DNA from: JANQFV01 sp964468185
GTDB lineage: Bacteria > Planctomycetota > Phycisphaerae > UBA1845 > Fen-1342
Direction: 5' to 3'
DNA length: 64,000 nt
Assembly: GCA_964468185.1 (NCBI GenBank)
Contig: CAYXTR010000020.1
Span: 1-64,000 of the forward strand
In this document: in pieces, positions 27,510-36,011 of the stretch
Layout: each line of letters begins with the position of its first letter
Numbering within the stretch: the stretch's first letter is position 1
The notes under the pieces: generated by a model
Seen by the model: the letters and a program-made list of their open reading frames with translations, nothing else
Database searches by the model: none
What the model was told of the DNA's origin: nothing
Program-made: the position numbers and the translations under genes

Positions 27510-28806
27510 GTTTCATGTTCGTGTGCGGGAGGTGATCGACGCCGTCCTGGCCGCGGCGCCCGAACAGCAGGATGCCTGCCTGGCCGAGTTATGTGGTGAG
27601 GACGAGCGGCTGCTGGCCGAAGTTCGGGCTCTTTTGCCGCACTACATCCAATTGGGTGAGTTTGATCCTGGCGGTCCGGAGCGGTCGCTGCTGCGTGTTC
27701 CGGGAACGACTACGTTCACGCGCATGGCGCAGGAGGAGGGGGATGAGCTTGAATGGCAGCCGCCGTTCTCGATTGCGCCGTACACGGTGAAGGAGATTAT
27801 CGGTCGTGGCGGCATGGGGGTTGTGTATCGCGCCGAGCACCGGACTCGGGTGGGTGGGGTGGCCATTAAGATTTTGCGTCGCCGATTGCACTCTCAGGAG
27901 CACTGGCGGCGCTTCAAGTATGAAGAGGAGGTGCTGCGACAACTGCGGCACCCGGGCATCGCGCGACTGCTGCACGGCGGTCTGGCGCGCATCATTCGTC
28001 ACACGTACGACGGTACAGCCGAAGAGGAGCGCCCGTATTTCGTTATGGAGTATGTGCAGGGGCGGCCGCTGACGCGGTACGCGGACGAGCATGAACTGGG
28101 GGCGTTGGAGCGACTGGAACTGTTCACGCGTGTTTGTGAGGCAGTCGAGTACGCGCACCACCGCGGGGTCGTCCATCGCGACCTGAAGCCTGATAATATT
28201 CTTGTTGACGAGACCGGGCAGCCAAAGGTGCTTGATTTCGGCATCGCGGAAGTGCAGACGTTCGAGTCGAGCGTGGTTGCCGGTGCGAAACCGCGGCAAT
28301 TTGCAGGCACGTTGGCGTATTGCAGCCCTGAGCAACGCGCGTCGCACGGTCACCCTTTGACACCGGCGTCTGACGTCTACACGCTTGGACTGATTGCGCA
28401 TGAACTGCTTACCGGGCGGTTGCCCCGGCGGCGCGATGGGGAACTGATGCTGGATCTGCGGAAGCTGCGGCTGGACGGGGCTGACCGGCAGTTGCCCGGC
28501 GACGAGTTTCGGTATTGCGTGTCGGTGGTGATCGCGACGGCGCTGCGCAAGACGAAAGGACGTCGGTATACGACTGCGGGTGAACTTGGTGCGGATCTGG
28601 CCGAGGTGCTGCGAGCCTACACGGCCCCAACGGGCTGGCGTGCATTGATGCAGCGGTTGAACGCGTTTGTCCACGGCCGCGCCAGCGATTCCGGCGCGCA
28701 GCACAACCGGCTTCTGGCTGCTGTGTTGCGGAAGCGCATCGGCATGGCGATGGAGCGGCAGCAGAGGACGAATGGAGCGCGCGATCCCGATGCCGGGCGC
28801 GAATGA
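27499..28806 (+). CDS. Ser/Thr protein kinase linked to the ECF sigma factor
   Basis: A 435-aa Hanks-type kinase. An N-terminal region (1-95) with the CLAELCGEDERLLAEVRALL pattern is typical of kinases paired with these sigma factors. The kinase domain has the glycine loop IIGRGGMGVVYRAEH, VAIKIL with the ATP-binding Lys, the catalytic loop HRDLKPDN (His226-Arg227-Asp228), DFGIAEV and a CSPEQ activation-segment end. The C-terminal tail (about 375-435) has no transmembrane helix or sensor domain that I can see, so it is probably cytosolic. Its start overlaps the sigma gene by 11 bases. It probably phosphorylates the sigma factor or its regulator. Confidence 0.92.
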   Translation: MSTEFHVRVREVIDAVLAAAPEQQDACLAELCGEDERLLAEVRALLPHYIQLGEFDPGGPERSLLRVPGTTTFTRMAQEEGDELEWQPPFSIAPYTVKEIIGRGGMGVVYRAEHRTRVGGVAIKILRRRLHSQEHWRRFKYEEEVLRQLRHPGIARLLHGGLARIIRHTYDGTAEEERPYFVMEYVQGRPLTRYADEHELGALERLELFTRVCEAVEYAHHRGVVHRDLKPDNILVDETGQPKVLDFGIAEVQTFESSVVAGAKPRQFAGTLAYCSPEQRASHGHPLTPASDVYTLGLIAHELLTGRLPRRRDGELMLDLRKLRLDGADRQLPGDEFRYCVSVVIATALRKTKGRRYTTAGELGADLAEVLRAYTAPTGWRALMQRLNAFVHGRASDSGAQHNRLLAAVLRKRIGMAMERQQRTNGARDPDAGRE

Positions 28807-28913
28807 GGGGCGGACCGCGCCAGCTATTGCAGATGGTGCAGACGTTCGGTCGGGGGTTGTTTTCGTGCAGATTAGAGCCGTCTAATTCATTCCGGGGGCG
28901 CTGCCCGCAAGTG

Positions 28914-28925
28914 CTAGGATCCTAG
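28914..28925. promoter_or_regulatory. Perfect palindrome upstream of the FG-GAP gene
   Basis: CTAGGATCCTAG is a perfect 12-bp palindrome about 50 bases before the exoprotein start codon. A smaller inverted repeat ATTAGA-gccg-TCTAAT (28871-28886) lies just upstream. Either could be an operator or, for the latter, a weak 3' hairpin of the kinase transcript. No regulator is known. Confidence 0.25.
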
Positions 28926-28977
28926 GGTGTTGTGGAAAGAGCGTTCTACCAGCCTGATGATGAAGGAGAAGTCCCGC

Positions 28978-31900
28978 ATGGATCCCACGCTGCGCGCACG
29001 AAGTTACACATTACGGTTATGGCATTCGACGACGACCATGCTGCGAGCATGTCTGCTGCTTGGAGTCCTGGCATTCGCGCTCGGTCACGCGTCGGCAGAT
29101 GTCCTGCAACCTGGATTCGATCAGGAGTTTCTGGATGATGTCGACGGGCGGACACGTGCCTGGGGGGTGGACGTGGCCGATTTCAACAACGATGGATTCG
29201 ATGACATCATCTCCGGCGACACCTTTGGCGACGCACATCTGTATTTGGGCAATGGCGATGGCACGTTTGCCGATCAAGGCGTCGTGATCAACTTGACTTA
29301 CCATGACGCGTATGGCCTGGCTGCCGGCGACTTCAATGGCGATGGCAACCAGGACTTTGTATTGACACGCACAGGCGGGGGCGCCACGCCACCGGAGGAC
29401 GGCAGCGTACTGCTGTACCTCGGCAACGGTGACGGGACGTTTGAGTCGGAGGGGTTCCCGCAGCTCGGCTTGGTCGTGGGTGACGCTGGGACGGATGTCG
29501 TGGTTGCGGCTGCCGGTGATGTGGATGGTGACGGGGACGTGGACCTGATCGCGGGTGACATTACGGCGTCAGAAAATGGTGCCGCGGATGTGACACTGTT
29601 CCGTAATATGGGCAACAATGGATCGGGTCAGCCGACGTGGCAGGCAGAGACGGTCATTTCGGCGCCGGACATCCCGCCTGATCCGGAGCAGCCGCCGTAC
29701 TTCCCGCCGACCGGTTACCTGACCGGCTATGGGCTGGCGTTGGGTGATGTTGACGGGGATGGTGCTCTGGATCTGCTCGTGGGTGATCGGGCCAGTTACT
29801 TGTACGTGTACAGGAACGACGGGTTGGGCACCTTTGCAGCGGTGCGCTATGACGCGATTGGTACGCGTCCATTCGCGTTTGACCGCATCCATGAGACGTT
29901 TGCGTCGCAACTTACGCTGGCGGCCGGCGACTTGAACGGCGACGGACTGGTCGATTTTGCTACGGGCGGGACGGATGGTGTCTGGGAGGGGCAGGTCGAT
30001 CTGTGGCTCAACGTAGGCAATGACGACGATGGCCGACCGCAGTTCATCAATGGTGGCATCATTGGTGGCGATGGCTCGGATGCTCGCGGCCTGGCCGTGG
30101 GGCAGCTTAACTTCCTCGAAGACGATTACCGCGACCTGGTATTCGGCAATTTCGAAGGGAACCTGAACGGGCTGTTCGCAGATCTGACCGACAGCGATGG
30201 TGACCTGATTGTAGATCGTTTCGACAATGCTCCGCTGCATCCGAATGCGCCGCGGCTTGATATGAATACGGACGGAGGCATCAACTACCTCGATCAACTC
30301 GACAATGATCACGATGGTGTTGGCGATCCGGCAGACGCCGATGACGACGAAGACGGGATTCCGGATGACGTCGACAACTGTCCATTCACGCCCAACCCGG
30401 ATCAGCTCGATTTTGACGGCGATGGGCGGGGTGACGCCTGCGATCCGTTGAATGACATTGATACGGATGGTGATGGTGTGACCGATGGGCCGGTGGATGC
30501 GGTGTTGTTTGCGCTCGCACAGGAAGCAAAGGGGGTGTGGTCACAGAGTGATACACACTTCATTGTTCGCATTGATGCGCTCGGACGCGTGTTTCAGAAC
30601 GAATTCACGCAGACGCTAACGGATGGCGCCATCCTGACACCGGAAGACTGGGAGGTGAAGAAGTTCGACAACTACAACGGCATCGGCGATGAACCGGCTG
30701 AACCTGGCTATCAGGTTCCGGCGGATCTGCCGGGCGGTAAGGAGGTCCCGCTCTCCCTGGTGGTCATTCCCAAGCAGATCTGGAATGCCTTTGGCGATCC
30801 CGACCCCGTACAGTGGCTGAACGATCGCTTGCTCTACGACACGCTCGAGATCGGCCAACACGGGACATATCACGCGAACAACACGCCGCTGGGCGACTGG
30901 GCGAACGACCCCGACTACGACTTCTGGTCGTGCGAGATGTGCGGCTTCACTGTGGCGGAGATGTTCCAGTATCTCCGCATCGGTGAGCGGACGATGCGCG
31001 GGCAGTACGCCGTCGATCCGTGGATCCAGCAGTCGGGGGCGGTGCCGGGCGAGTCGCCGGAGATTGACTTTGCCAGCGCGGCCAATCCGTTGATTTCATT
31101 TGCGCCGCCATACAACACGTCGGATCCAAACGGTCGGGATGCGACGTCGCGGCTGGGTTTCGTGCAGTTCAGCGCGTCCATCTTCGAGGAACAGAGCGAG
31201 ATCTTCACACCGGAGGGCTCGCACCACGAGCTGTTCGATCAGTTTGGCATGTTCCATGCGAGTGCTGACTTGCAGGTCGATCCGGAAGTGCCGGATGGAA
31301 TGACCTATACGGAGTACCTCGCGTCCATTACGGAGTGGGGCAGCTTGAATACGTGGTTAATCGAGGAAGTCGAGTGGTCGACCCGTTACTGCAATGATCT
31401 GCCGCGGCTGGTGCCGTGTGAGGAGGCGCCCGGCGGGATCAACCGCGAGAACAACATGGTTGACCTGGAGCGGTGGGCGCTCTGGCTCGAACTGCTCGAC
31501 TTTGTCAACTTCAACGGCCAGCCGATGACGCTCGGCGACTACGCCCTGGCGGTGGCCTTCGACAACGCCCCGACGGTGAGCAATCCGGATCAGTCCGATG
31601 GAGATCATGACGGCATCGGCGATGCCATCGACGAGGCGACGCTCGTCGCCGAAGACGTTGACTTCGAGTGCACGAGTGCTGGTTCGGTCGGGACGCTGGC
31701 GGCTGTGCTGACCAATCCGCTGGGCGGCATTGCCGACCAGGAGGTTGTGTTTACGTTCGATGCCGATGGTGACGGCGAATCCGAAACCTTTGCGGCGCTC
31801 ACGAATGCCGATGGCGTCGCGCAGGTGGAGGTTGAGAGTGTGCTCACCTACGGCGAGACAGGCGAGTATACGGCTGCCTGGGACGGTGTGCTCGTCACCG

Positions 31901-32319
31901 CCGAAGATACCGGCATCGTCACGGTGGTGGATACGGTTCCGCCGGTGATTACGGAGATCTTGGCGGATCCGAACATGTTGTGGCCGCCGAATCGACAGAT
32001 GATCCCGGTCACCGTGACCGTCACGGTGGAGGATGCGTGCAGCAGTGAGGTGATCTGCGAGATCATCGAGGTGACCAGCACGGAGCCGGAGCAGAGCAAT
32101 CCTGGCGATCCGGCACCGGATTGGGTGATCACGGGGCCGCTGACGCTCGAACTGCGGGCGCAGCGCCTGGGCATGTACGACGGTCGCGTGTACACGATCA
32201 CGGTTGAGTGCGTCGACGATGCCGGCAACGGTGTGACGGAGACGGTGACCGTAGCGGTGCCGCATGACATGCGGCCCATGGAGCGTCCCGCCGGCCCGGG
32301 CTTGTCGTTGATTCGTTAG
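28978..32319 (+). CDS. Large secreted FG-GAP / thrombospondin-3 / deacetylase-like exoprotein
   Basis: A 1113-aa exported protein. Signal peptide about 1-40 (ends GHASA). Residues about 45-400 hold several FG-GAP/VCBS-type repeats (for example DFNNDGFDDIISGD and GDLNGDGLVDFATGG) that would form a beta-propeller. Residues about 405-500 have Asp-rich thrombospondin type-3 calcium repeats. Residues about 505-860 have features of a NodB-like polysaccharide deacetylase: GQHGTYH near 624 and SFAPPYN near 705, but no classic TFDDG. A C-terminal Ig-like region has the WPPNRQM motif. The start at 28978 is chosen for the AAGGAG site and signal peptide. It follows the sigma/kinase pair by 171 bases and may be their target. 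Confidence 0.8.
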   Translation: MDPTLRARSYTLRLWHSTTTMLRACLLLGVLAFALGHASADVLQPGFDQEFLDDVDGRTRAWGVDVADFNNDGFDDIISGDTFGDAHLYLGNGDGTFADQGVVINLTYHDAYGLAAGDFNGDGNQDFVLTRTGGGATPPEDGSVLLYLGNGDGTFESEGFPQLGLVVGDAGTDVVVAAAGDVDGDGDVDLIAGDITASENGAADVTLFRNMGNNGSGQPTWQAETVISAPDIPPDPEQPPYFPPTGYLTGYGLALGDVDGDGALDLLVGDRASYLYVYRNDGLGTFAAVRYDAIGTRPFAFDRIHETFASQLTLAAGDLNGDGLVDFATGGTDGVWEGQVDLWLNVGNDDDGRPQFINGGIIGGDGSDARGLAVGQLNFLEDDYRDLVFGNFEGNLNGLFADLTDSDGDLIVDRFDNAPLHPNAPRLDMNTDGGINYLDQLDNDHDGVGDPADADDDEDGIPDDVDNCPFTPNPDQLDFDGDGRGDACDPLNDIDTDGDGVTDGPVDAVLFALAQEAKGVWSQSDTHFIVRIDALGRVFQNEFTQTLTDGAILTPEDWEVKKFDNYNGIGDEPAEPGYQVPADLPGGKEVPLSLVVIPKQIWNAFGDPDPVQWLNDRLLYDTLEIGQHGTYHANNTPLGDWANDPDYDFWSCEMCGFTVAEMFQYLRIGERTMRGQYAVDPWIQQSGAVPGESPEIDFASAANPLISFAPPYNTSDPNGRDATSRLGFVQFSASIFEEQSEIFTPEGSHHELFDQFGMFHASADLQVDPEVPDGMTYTEYLASITEWGSLNTWLIEEVEWSTRYCNDLPRLVPCEEAPGGINRENNMVDLERWALWLELLDFVNFNGQPMTLGDYALAVAFDNAPTVSNPDQSDGDHDGIGDAIDEATLVAEDVDFECTSAGSVGTLAAVLTNPLGGIADQEVVFTFDADGDGESETFAALTNADGVAQVEVESVLTYGETGEYTAAWDGVLVTAEDTGIVTVVDTVPPVITEILADPNMLWPPNRQMIPVTVTVTVEDACSSEVICEIIEVTSTEPEQSNPGDPAPDWVITGPLTLELRAQRLGMYDGRVYTITVECVDDAGNGVTETVTVAVPHDMRPMERPAGPGLSLIR

Positions 32320-32352
32320 CTTGCACCAGCGCAGGTGGAGCGCTGTAGAAAG

Positions 32353-32396
32353 GCGAAGCGTGCGCCCGGTCCGGTCGGGCGGCGCTTCGCTTTTTT
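32353..32396 (+). terminator. Rho-independent terminator of the FG-GAP gene
   Basis: A compound hairpin: outer stem GCGAAGCG (32353-32360) with CGCTTCGC (32383-32390), an inner CGCCCG/CGGGCG stem, then six T residues (32391-32396). It lies 34 bases after the stop codon of the exoprotein gene. Confidence 0.9.
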
Positions 32397-32433
32397 GGGG
32401 ATGCACGGAGTGGGTGCAGCCGACGTGCCGCCG

Positions 32434-32967
32434 CTATTCCAGCGGCGGGGCCGGCGGCAGGTCGATGTCGGTCTGGTTTACATGGTTGAAGTAGTTCGTG
32501 AACGTATTGAGGGCGTAGACCGCGACGATTTCGGCGACGTGGCCATCGTCGTAGCCGGCCTGACGTAGTGTGGCGAGATCTTCATCGCTGACGAAGCCGC
32601 GTTTCTCGTTCATGGCCTGCGCGAAACGGGTGAGTGCATTGAGCTTGGGATCGTTCACTTCGCCGCGGCGGGCGCCGAGCATTTGATCCGTTGTGAGGCC
32701 GACGCTCTTGCCCAGGTACGTGTGGGCCGCGCGACAGTAGTCGCAGTCGTTCATTTCAGCGATGGCCAGCGCGATGGTCTCGCGCTCACGATCGCTGAGC
32801 AGGCCGGATTTGAGAGCGCCACTCAGGCTCAGGTAGGCCTCGAGGGCGGCAGGTGAATTGGCCATCCCTTTGAAGATGTTCAGATGCATACCCTTGAGCG
32901 GGCCGTCGAAGAGCTCTTTGGCCTTTCCGGTTGCGTCTTTCGGGTCGACTACATTCAATCTTGGCAT
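32434..32967 (-). CDS. AhpD/carboxymuconolactone decarboxylase-like peroxidase-related protein
   Basis: A 177-aa all-helical protein of the AhpD-like family. The CxxC redox site is in MNDCDYCRAAHTYLGKSVG, preceded by ERETIALAIAE as expected, with the conserved His after the second Cys. Family members reduce peroxides or serve as thiol-dependent oxidoreductases. The start at 32967 (MPRLNVVDP) is preferred; AAAGGAG lies 12 bases upstream. It stands alone, convergent with the FG-GAP gene. There is no adjacent AhpC or OxyR to narrow its role. Confidence 0.88.
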   Translation of the reverse strand: MPRLNVVDPKDATGKAKELFDGPLKGMHLNIFKGMANSPAALEAYLSLSGALKSGLLSDRERETIALAIAEMNDCDYCRAAHTYLGKSVGLTTDQMLGARRGEVNDPKLNALTRFAQAMNEKRGFVSDEDLATLRQAGYDDGHVAEIVAVYALNTFTNYFNHVNQTDIDLPPAPPLE

Positions 32968-33165
32968 ATTAATCGGATACTCCTTTCTGTATCGGGCCGG
33001 GAACGTGTCGGCGGTGACGGCTACTGCACTACCGCCGGGTCGAGCAGGGGCGCTCGCATGTTGGTAGATTGTAGGGCCCGGTTGGCCAAATGCGAACGCC
33101 GTCGCGGCCGGTTGCCGGAGAAGGTGTGCTGACGCGGTGGCCGGCCGCAAGCGTTTCAAATAGAA

Positions 33166-33187
33166 GGCCGGGTCATGAGACCCGGCC
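33166..33187 (-). terminator. Hairpin after the rpsL-rpsG unit
   Basis: A perfect 9-bp stem GGCCGGGTC/GACCCGGCC with loop ATGA. On the minus strand it is followed by TTCTATTTG, an imperfect U-tract, about 60 bases after the rpsG stop codon. It probably ends the uS12-uS7 transcript. Confidence 0.6.
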
Positions 33188-33201
33188 GTGTGCTTGCAGT
33201 T

Positions 33202-33263
33202 GAATAGTCTTGTGAGTCTAGCGCGACCAGCTGAATAGTCTTGTGAGTCTAGCGCGACCAGCC
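33202..33263. repeat. Perfect 31-bp tandem duplication at the rpsG 3' end
   Basis: Bases 33202-33232 are repeated exactly at 33233-33263. The unit spans the last codons of rpsG, its stop codon and 17 bases of 3' flank, so a second copy of the gene end lies just past the real stop. The protein is not changed. Confidence 0.92.
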
Positions 33264-33731
33264 GAAGTGAGCGAAGGCCTTATTGGCGTCGGCCATGCGG
33301 TGGACCATTTCGCGCTGGTTCATCGCGTCGCCTTCGCGGTTGTAGGCGGCCATCAGCTCATCCGCGAGGCGGTGGGCGGTCGGGCGGCCGCTCTTGCCGC
33401 GAATGGACTGGAGGATCCAGCGGATTGCCAGCGACTGGCGCCGTTTGGGGTTGACCTGCATCGGCACCTGGTAGTTGGCACCGCCGACGCGCTTGGACCG
33501 GACTTCGACGTCAGGTTTGATGTTGTCGAGGGCCTTTTCGAAGACCTCGATGGGAGTGACATCGTTGATCTTCTTGCTGATGCGATCCATGGCGTCGTAG
33601 AAGACGCGCTGGGCGACGGACTTTTTCCCGTCCCACATCAGGCAGTTGATGAACTTGGATGCGACTTTGTTGTTGAAACGCGGGTCGCCCCGAAGCTGCT
33701 TGGTCGAATGCGTAAAACGCTTGTACGCCAT
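33249..33731 (-). CDS. rpsG: 30S ribosomal protein uS7
   Basis: uS7, 160 aa, the primary 16S rRNA-binding protein that nucleates the small-subunit head. It shows FINCLMWDGKKSVAQRVFYDA, the MDRI region, VRSKRVGGANYQVPMQV, RRQSLAIRWI and the final HRMADANKAFAHFGWSR. It lies 17 bases downstream of rpsL. In most bacteria fusA and tuf follow, but here the transcript seems to end after rpsG at the hairpin near 33170. The stop codon lies in the 31-bp tandem duplication. Confidence 0.97.
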   Translation of the reverse strand: MAYKRFTHSTKQLRGDPRFNNKVASKFINCLMWDGKKSVAQRVFYDAMDRISKKINDVTPIEVFEKALDNIKPDVEVRSKRVGGANYQVPMQVNPKRRQSLAIRWILQSIRGKSGRPTAHRLADELMAAYNREGDAMNQREMVHRMADANKAFAHFGWSR

Positions 33732-33748
33732 AGGTCAACGACTCCCGC

Positions 33749-34138
33749 CTATTTCTTGAGCTTCACGCCGTACTTGCTACGGCTGCGGTTACGGGCCTTA
33801 CCTTCCTTATCCGTGTTGACGCCGGCACAGTCGAGCTTACCGCGGACGATGTGGTAGCGTACGCCGGGGAGGTCGCGGACACGGCCGCCACGCACGAGCA
33901 CGATGGAGTGCTCCTGGAGGTTGTGGTCGACACCGGGAATATAGGCGGTGACTTCCTTGCCGTTGGTCAGGCGCACACGGGCGACCTTACGAAGCGCCGA
34001 ATTGGGCTTCTTGGGCGTCTGGGTCTTTACCTGGAGGCACACGCCGCGCCGCTGCGGACACTCCTCCAGGTCGCGCACCTTGGACTTGCGCGAGACGTCG
34101 CGTCGCGGGTTGCGCACCAGTTGATTGATGGTTGGCAT
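33749..34138 (-). CDS. rpsL: 30S ribosomal protein uS12
   Basis: uS12, 129 aa, a decoding-centre protein and the streptomycin-resistance locus. It begins MPTINQLVRNPRRDVSRK and has the conserved TPKKPNSALRKVARVRL and GRVRDLPGVRYHIVRG blocks. The Lys of TPKKPNS (the classical K42/43 site) is present, so no streptomycin-resistance substitution is seen there. The start at 34138 is set by homology; AGGAG lies 10 bases upstream. First gene of a two-gene unit with rpsG. Confidence 0.97.
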   Translation of the reverse strand: MPTINQLVRNPRRDVSRKSKVRDLEECPQRRGVCLQVKTQTPKKPNSALRKVARVRLTNGKEVTAYIPGVDHNLQEHSIVLVRGGRVRDLPGVRYHIVRGKLDCAGVNTDKEGKARNRSRSKYGVKLKK

Positions 34139-34205
34139 TGCGTAGCAGCTCCTGCTGAACCAAACGTGCATGCACTGTCTGCCCGCCAATAGCGGCAGAC
34201 CATGC

Positions 34206-34233
34206 AGTATATCAGTCCGTGGCAACACGACAA
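34206..34233 (-). promoter_or_regulatory. Promoter of rpsL-rpsG
   Basis: On the minus strand TTGTCG (34233-34228), a 16-base spacer and TATACT (34211-34206). Transcription would start near 34199, giving a leader of about 60 bases before rpsL. Confidence 0.55.
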
Positions 34234-34788
34234 GTGCATCGGAAGTGAAAATCGCCTCTCAGTGCCCGCGAGAGCGATCCAGTCGTTGTCGAACTGTCGT
34301 GGGTGTGCTTAGCCGGCAACGCCCGGCCCGTAGGCGGGCCGGAGCCGGTGAAGCAACACGCCGACGCGACGTCTGTGTCGACAATGCCGATGAGAAGCGG
34401 GGGGGGCACACGATTGTGTCAGCGGGTTGGCGCGGTACGTGCATCTTCGGCGGAGACGGCTCGTAAGTTGTTATTTGGAAAGTAGTTCTCTGCAAATCGG
34501 CAACTTGCCGCCGATGAGCTTGAGGGTGATGTGCTCATTTGGCTGCGTGCGGCCGACTGCCAGCCGGCACGTTCTTGAGAAGCTGGACTCAACAACGCCA
34601 TCTGCCGGCAAGCAGTGTTTCGTCAATCTGCGGCGTGACGATGATGGTGTGTGTTGTAGGCCTGATCTTCTTGGGCAGGCATTGGAAATGGGCGGGGGCG
34701 GGTGGATTATCGGCGCTAGCAAACGCGGGCTTCTGTTGACCAATCTGTCTGGTTTCGCTGGCCCGCAAGACGCGCGACGGTGCGGGTG
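34234..34788. other. Intergenic region between rpsL promoter and anti-sigma kinase gene
   Basis: About 555 bases with no credible gene. An 8-bp perfect inverted repeat with a TAGG loop (34323-34342, CCGGCCCG/CGGGCCGG) has no U-tract. Open frames here show no ribosome site or family resemblance, and composition is less GC-rich than around it. Confidence 0.45.
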
Positions 34789-35232
34789 TCATTTGCCGGC
34801 CGGGTTCTCTTTCAGTAGCCATACCTCGTTGCCCGCGCGACTGTAGCGGACTTTGGTCATGTAGGATTGCATCAACATGAGCCCTCGGCCGCAGGGACGT
34901 TCGAGGTTTTCGTCGGCGGTGGGGTCGGGGACGTCTGCCGGACGGAATCCACAGCCCTCATCCCGTACCATGAGTACGAAGCGGTCCGGGGCGACGAACC
35001 ACCGCAAATCGATATGCTTGGTGGGATCGTTGCAATTGCCGTGCTTGACGGCGTTGGTTACCGCCTCCTCATAGGCGAGCTTGATGGCGAAGATGATGTC
35101 TTCGTCATAGCCCGACTGCTTGAGTTCCTGGATGATGCGCAGTTCGGGCTCTTTGAGGCGATGAAGGTCGCTGGGCAGCCTCACGCCGACGAGCTTGCGA
35201 TCATCCACACCAAAATCGGGAGGCACCTTCAT
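34789..35232 (-). CDS. RsbW/SpoIIAB-type anti-sigma regulatory kinase
   Basis: A 147-aa GHKL ATPase of the anti-sigma kinase type. The N-box is IKLAYEEAVTNAVKHGN and the G1/G2 motifs are VRDEGCGF and GRGLMLMQSYM. Such kinases bind a sigma factor or other target and are released when a STAS antagonist is dephosphorylated. The STAS gene lies directly upstream (35 bases), completing a kinase/antagonist pair; no sigma factor follows. The start at 35232 is chosen because upstream sequence in this frame is antisense-like filler over the STAS gene, though the ribosome site is weak. Confidence 0.88.
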   Translation of the reverse strand: MKVPPDFGVDDRKLVGVRLPSDLHRLKEPELRIIQELKQSGYDEDIIFAIKLAYEEAVTNAVKHGNCNDPTKHIDLRWFVAPDRFVLMVRDEGCGFRPADVPDPTADENLERPCGRGLMLMQSYMTKVRYSRAGNEVWLLKENPAGK

Positions 35233-35267
35233 GGTCTTGCCGTGGCCCGCACGTGAGGAAAAGCACG

Positions 35268-35633
35268 TTATGCCTTGCCGAACGCCTGCAGCGCTTCGTC
35301 CACGGTGTCGTGGATGTCGAAGACGCGATTCAGACGCGTGATGCGGAAGACCTGATAAATCTGCCGATTGATGTTCGACAGCTTCAATTCGCCGTTCTGC
35401 TCCTGGACCTTCTTGTGCAGGGTGATGAGCATGCCGAGGGCGGCACTGGCGAGGTGATCGACGTTCTCGAAGTTCAGCACGAGCTTGATCCCCGGCTGTG
35501 ATTCGGCGACCTTCCGGAGCTCGTCGCCGATTTCCTGGATCGAGAGCTCTTCCAGGATTTTTCGGTCGGCGAATTCGACGATGACGACGCGGTCTTCGCG
35601 CTTGATTTTCAGGTGGGACGAGGGCTGCTCCAT
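35268..35633 (-). CDS. STAS-domain anti-sigma factor antagonist
   Basis: A 121-aa STAS protein. The fold markers are VVIVEFADRKILEE and VLNFENVDHLASAALGMLI, with Ser in the ASAALG position that is the phosphorylation site in SpoIIAA/RsbV. The start at 35633 has GGAGG 11 bases upstream; an earlier in-frame ATG lacks this. It is encoded just before its presumed partner kinase. The phosphatase that would dephosphorylate it could be the SpoIIE-type protein at 6.2-7.4 kb or another one outside the window. Confidence 0.9.
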   Translation of the reverse strand: MEQPSSHLKIKREDRVVIVEFADRKILEELSIQEIGDELRKVAESQPGIKLVLNFENVDHLASAALGMLITLHKKVQEQNGELKLSNINRQIYQVFRITRLNRVFDIHDTVDEALQAFGKA

Positions 35634-36011
35634 GGGCGCGCTTACCTCCAAGTGCTGCCGCCGGATCCGGCTCAGATCGCGATGCAGCGCGATGCGGACC
35701 GATTTCTGCGGGCCAGTGCTGGTCGGAACGTACTGAATCCACTGATTCTTTGCCACCCAGGCGGCCGTGTCAACCGCACGTCAGCGGCGCCGTGGGCCCG
35801 TGGCCCGCGTTGTCGGCGTCATGCGTGACGCTGCTGGGGGTGGCGTGAGCGACCATGTCAGGGAGGCGGTGGATTTGGCGCCGTGCGCATGCTTGCTAAA
35901 CTAACGTGATTCAAGTATGCGCGGTCCGGGGGAGCCGCGCGGGGCGGCGAGAGGTTTCGCTTCACGCCAACCCGCAGCAGGTACACAGCAGCAGCACCGG
36001 GAGCAGACAAC
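35634..36011. other. Divergent intergenic region before btaB
   Basis: About 380 bases between divergent genes. No RNA gene, repeat or convincing promoter was recognised. Confidence 0.4.

Noticed and set aside
33202..33263. Direct repeat considered as an attachment site of a mobile element
   Set aside because: Copies are adjacent with nothing between them, and no integrase is near; simple tandem duplication explains it.
34427..34846. Open frame of 139 codons in the gap between rpsL and the anti-sigma kinase gene
   Set aside because: No ribosome site, no recognisable pattern, and it runs into the 3' end of the opposing kinase gene.
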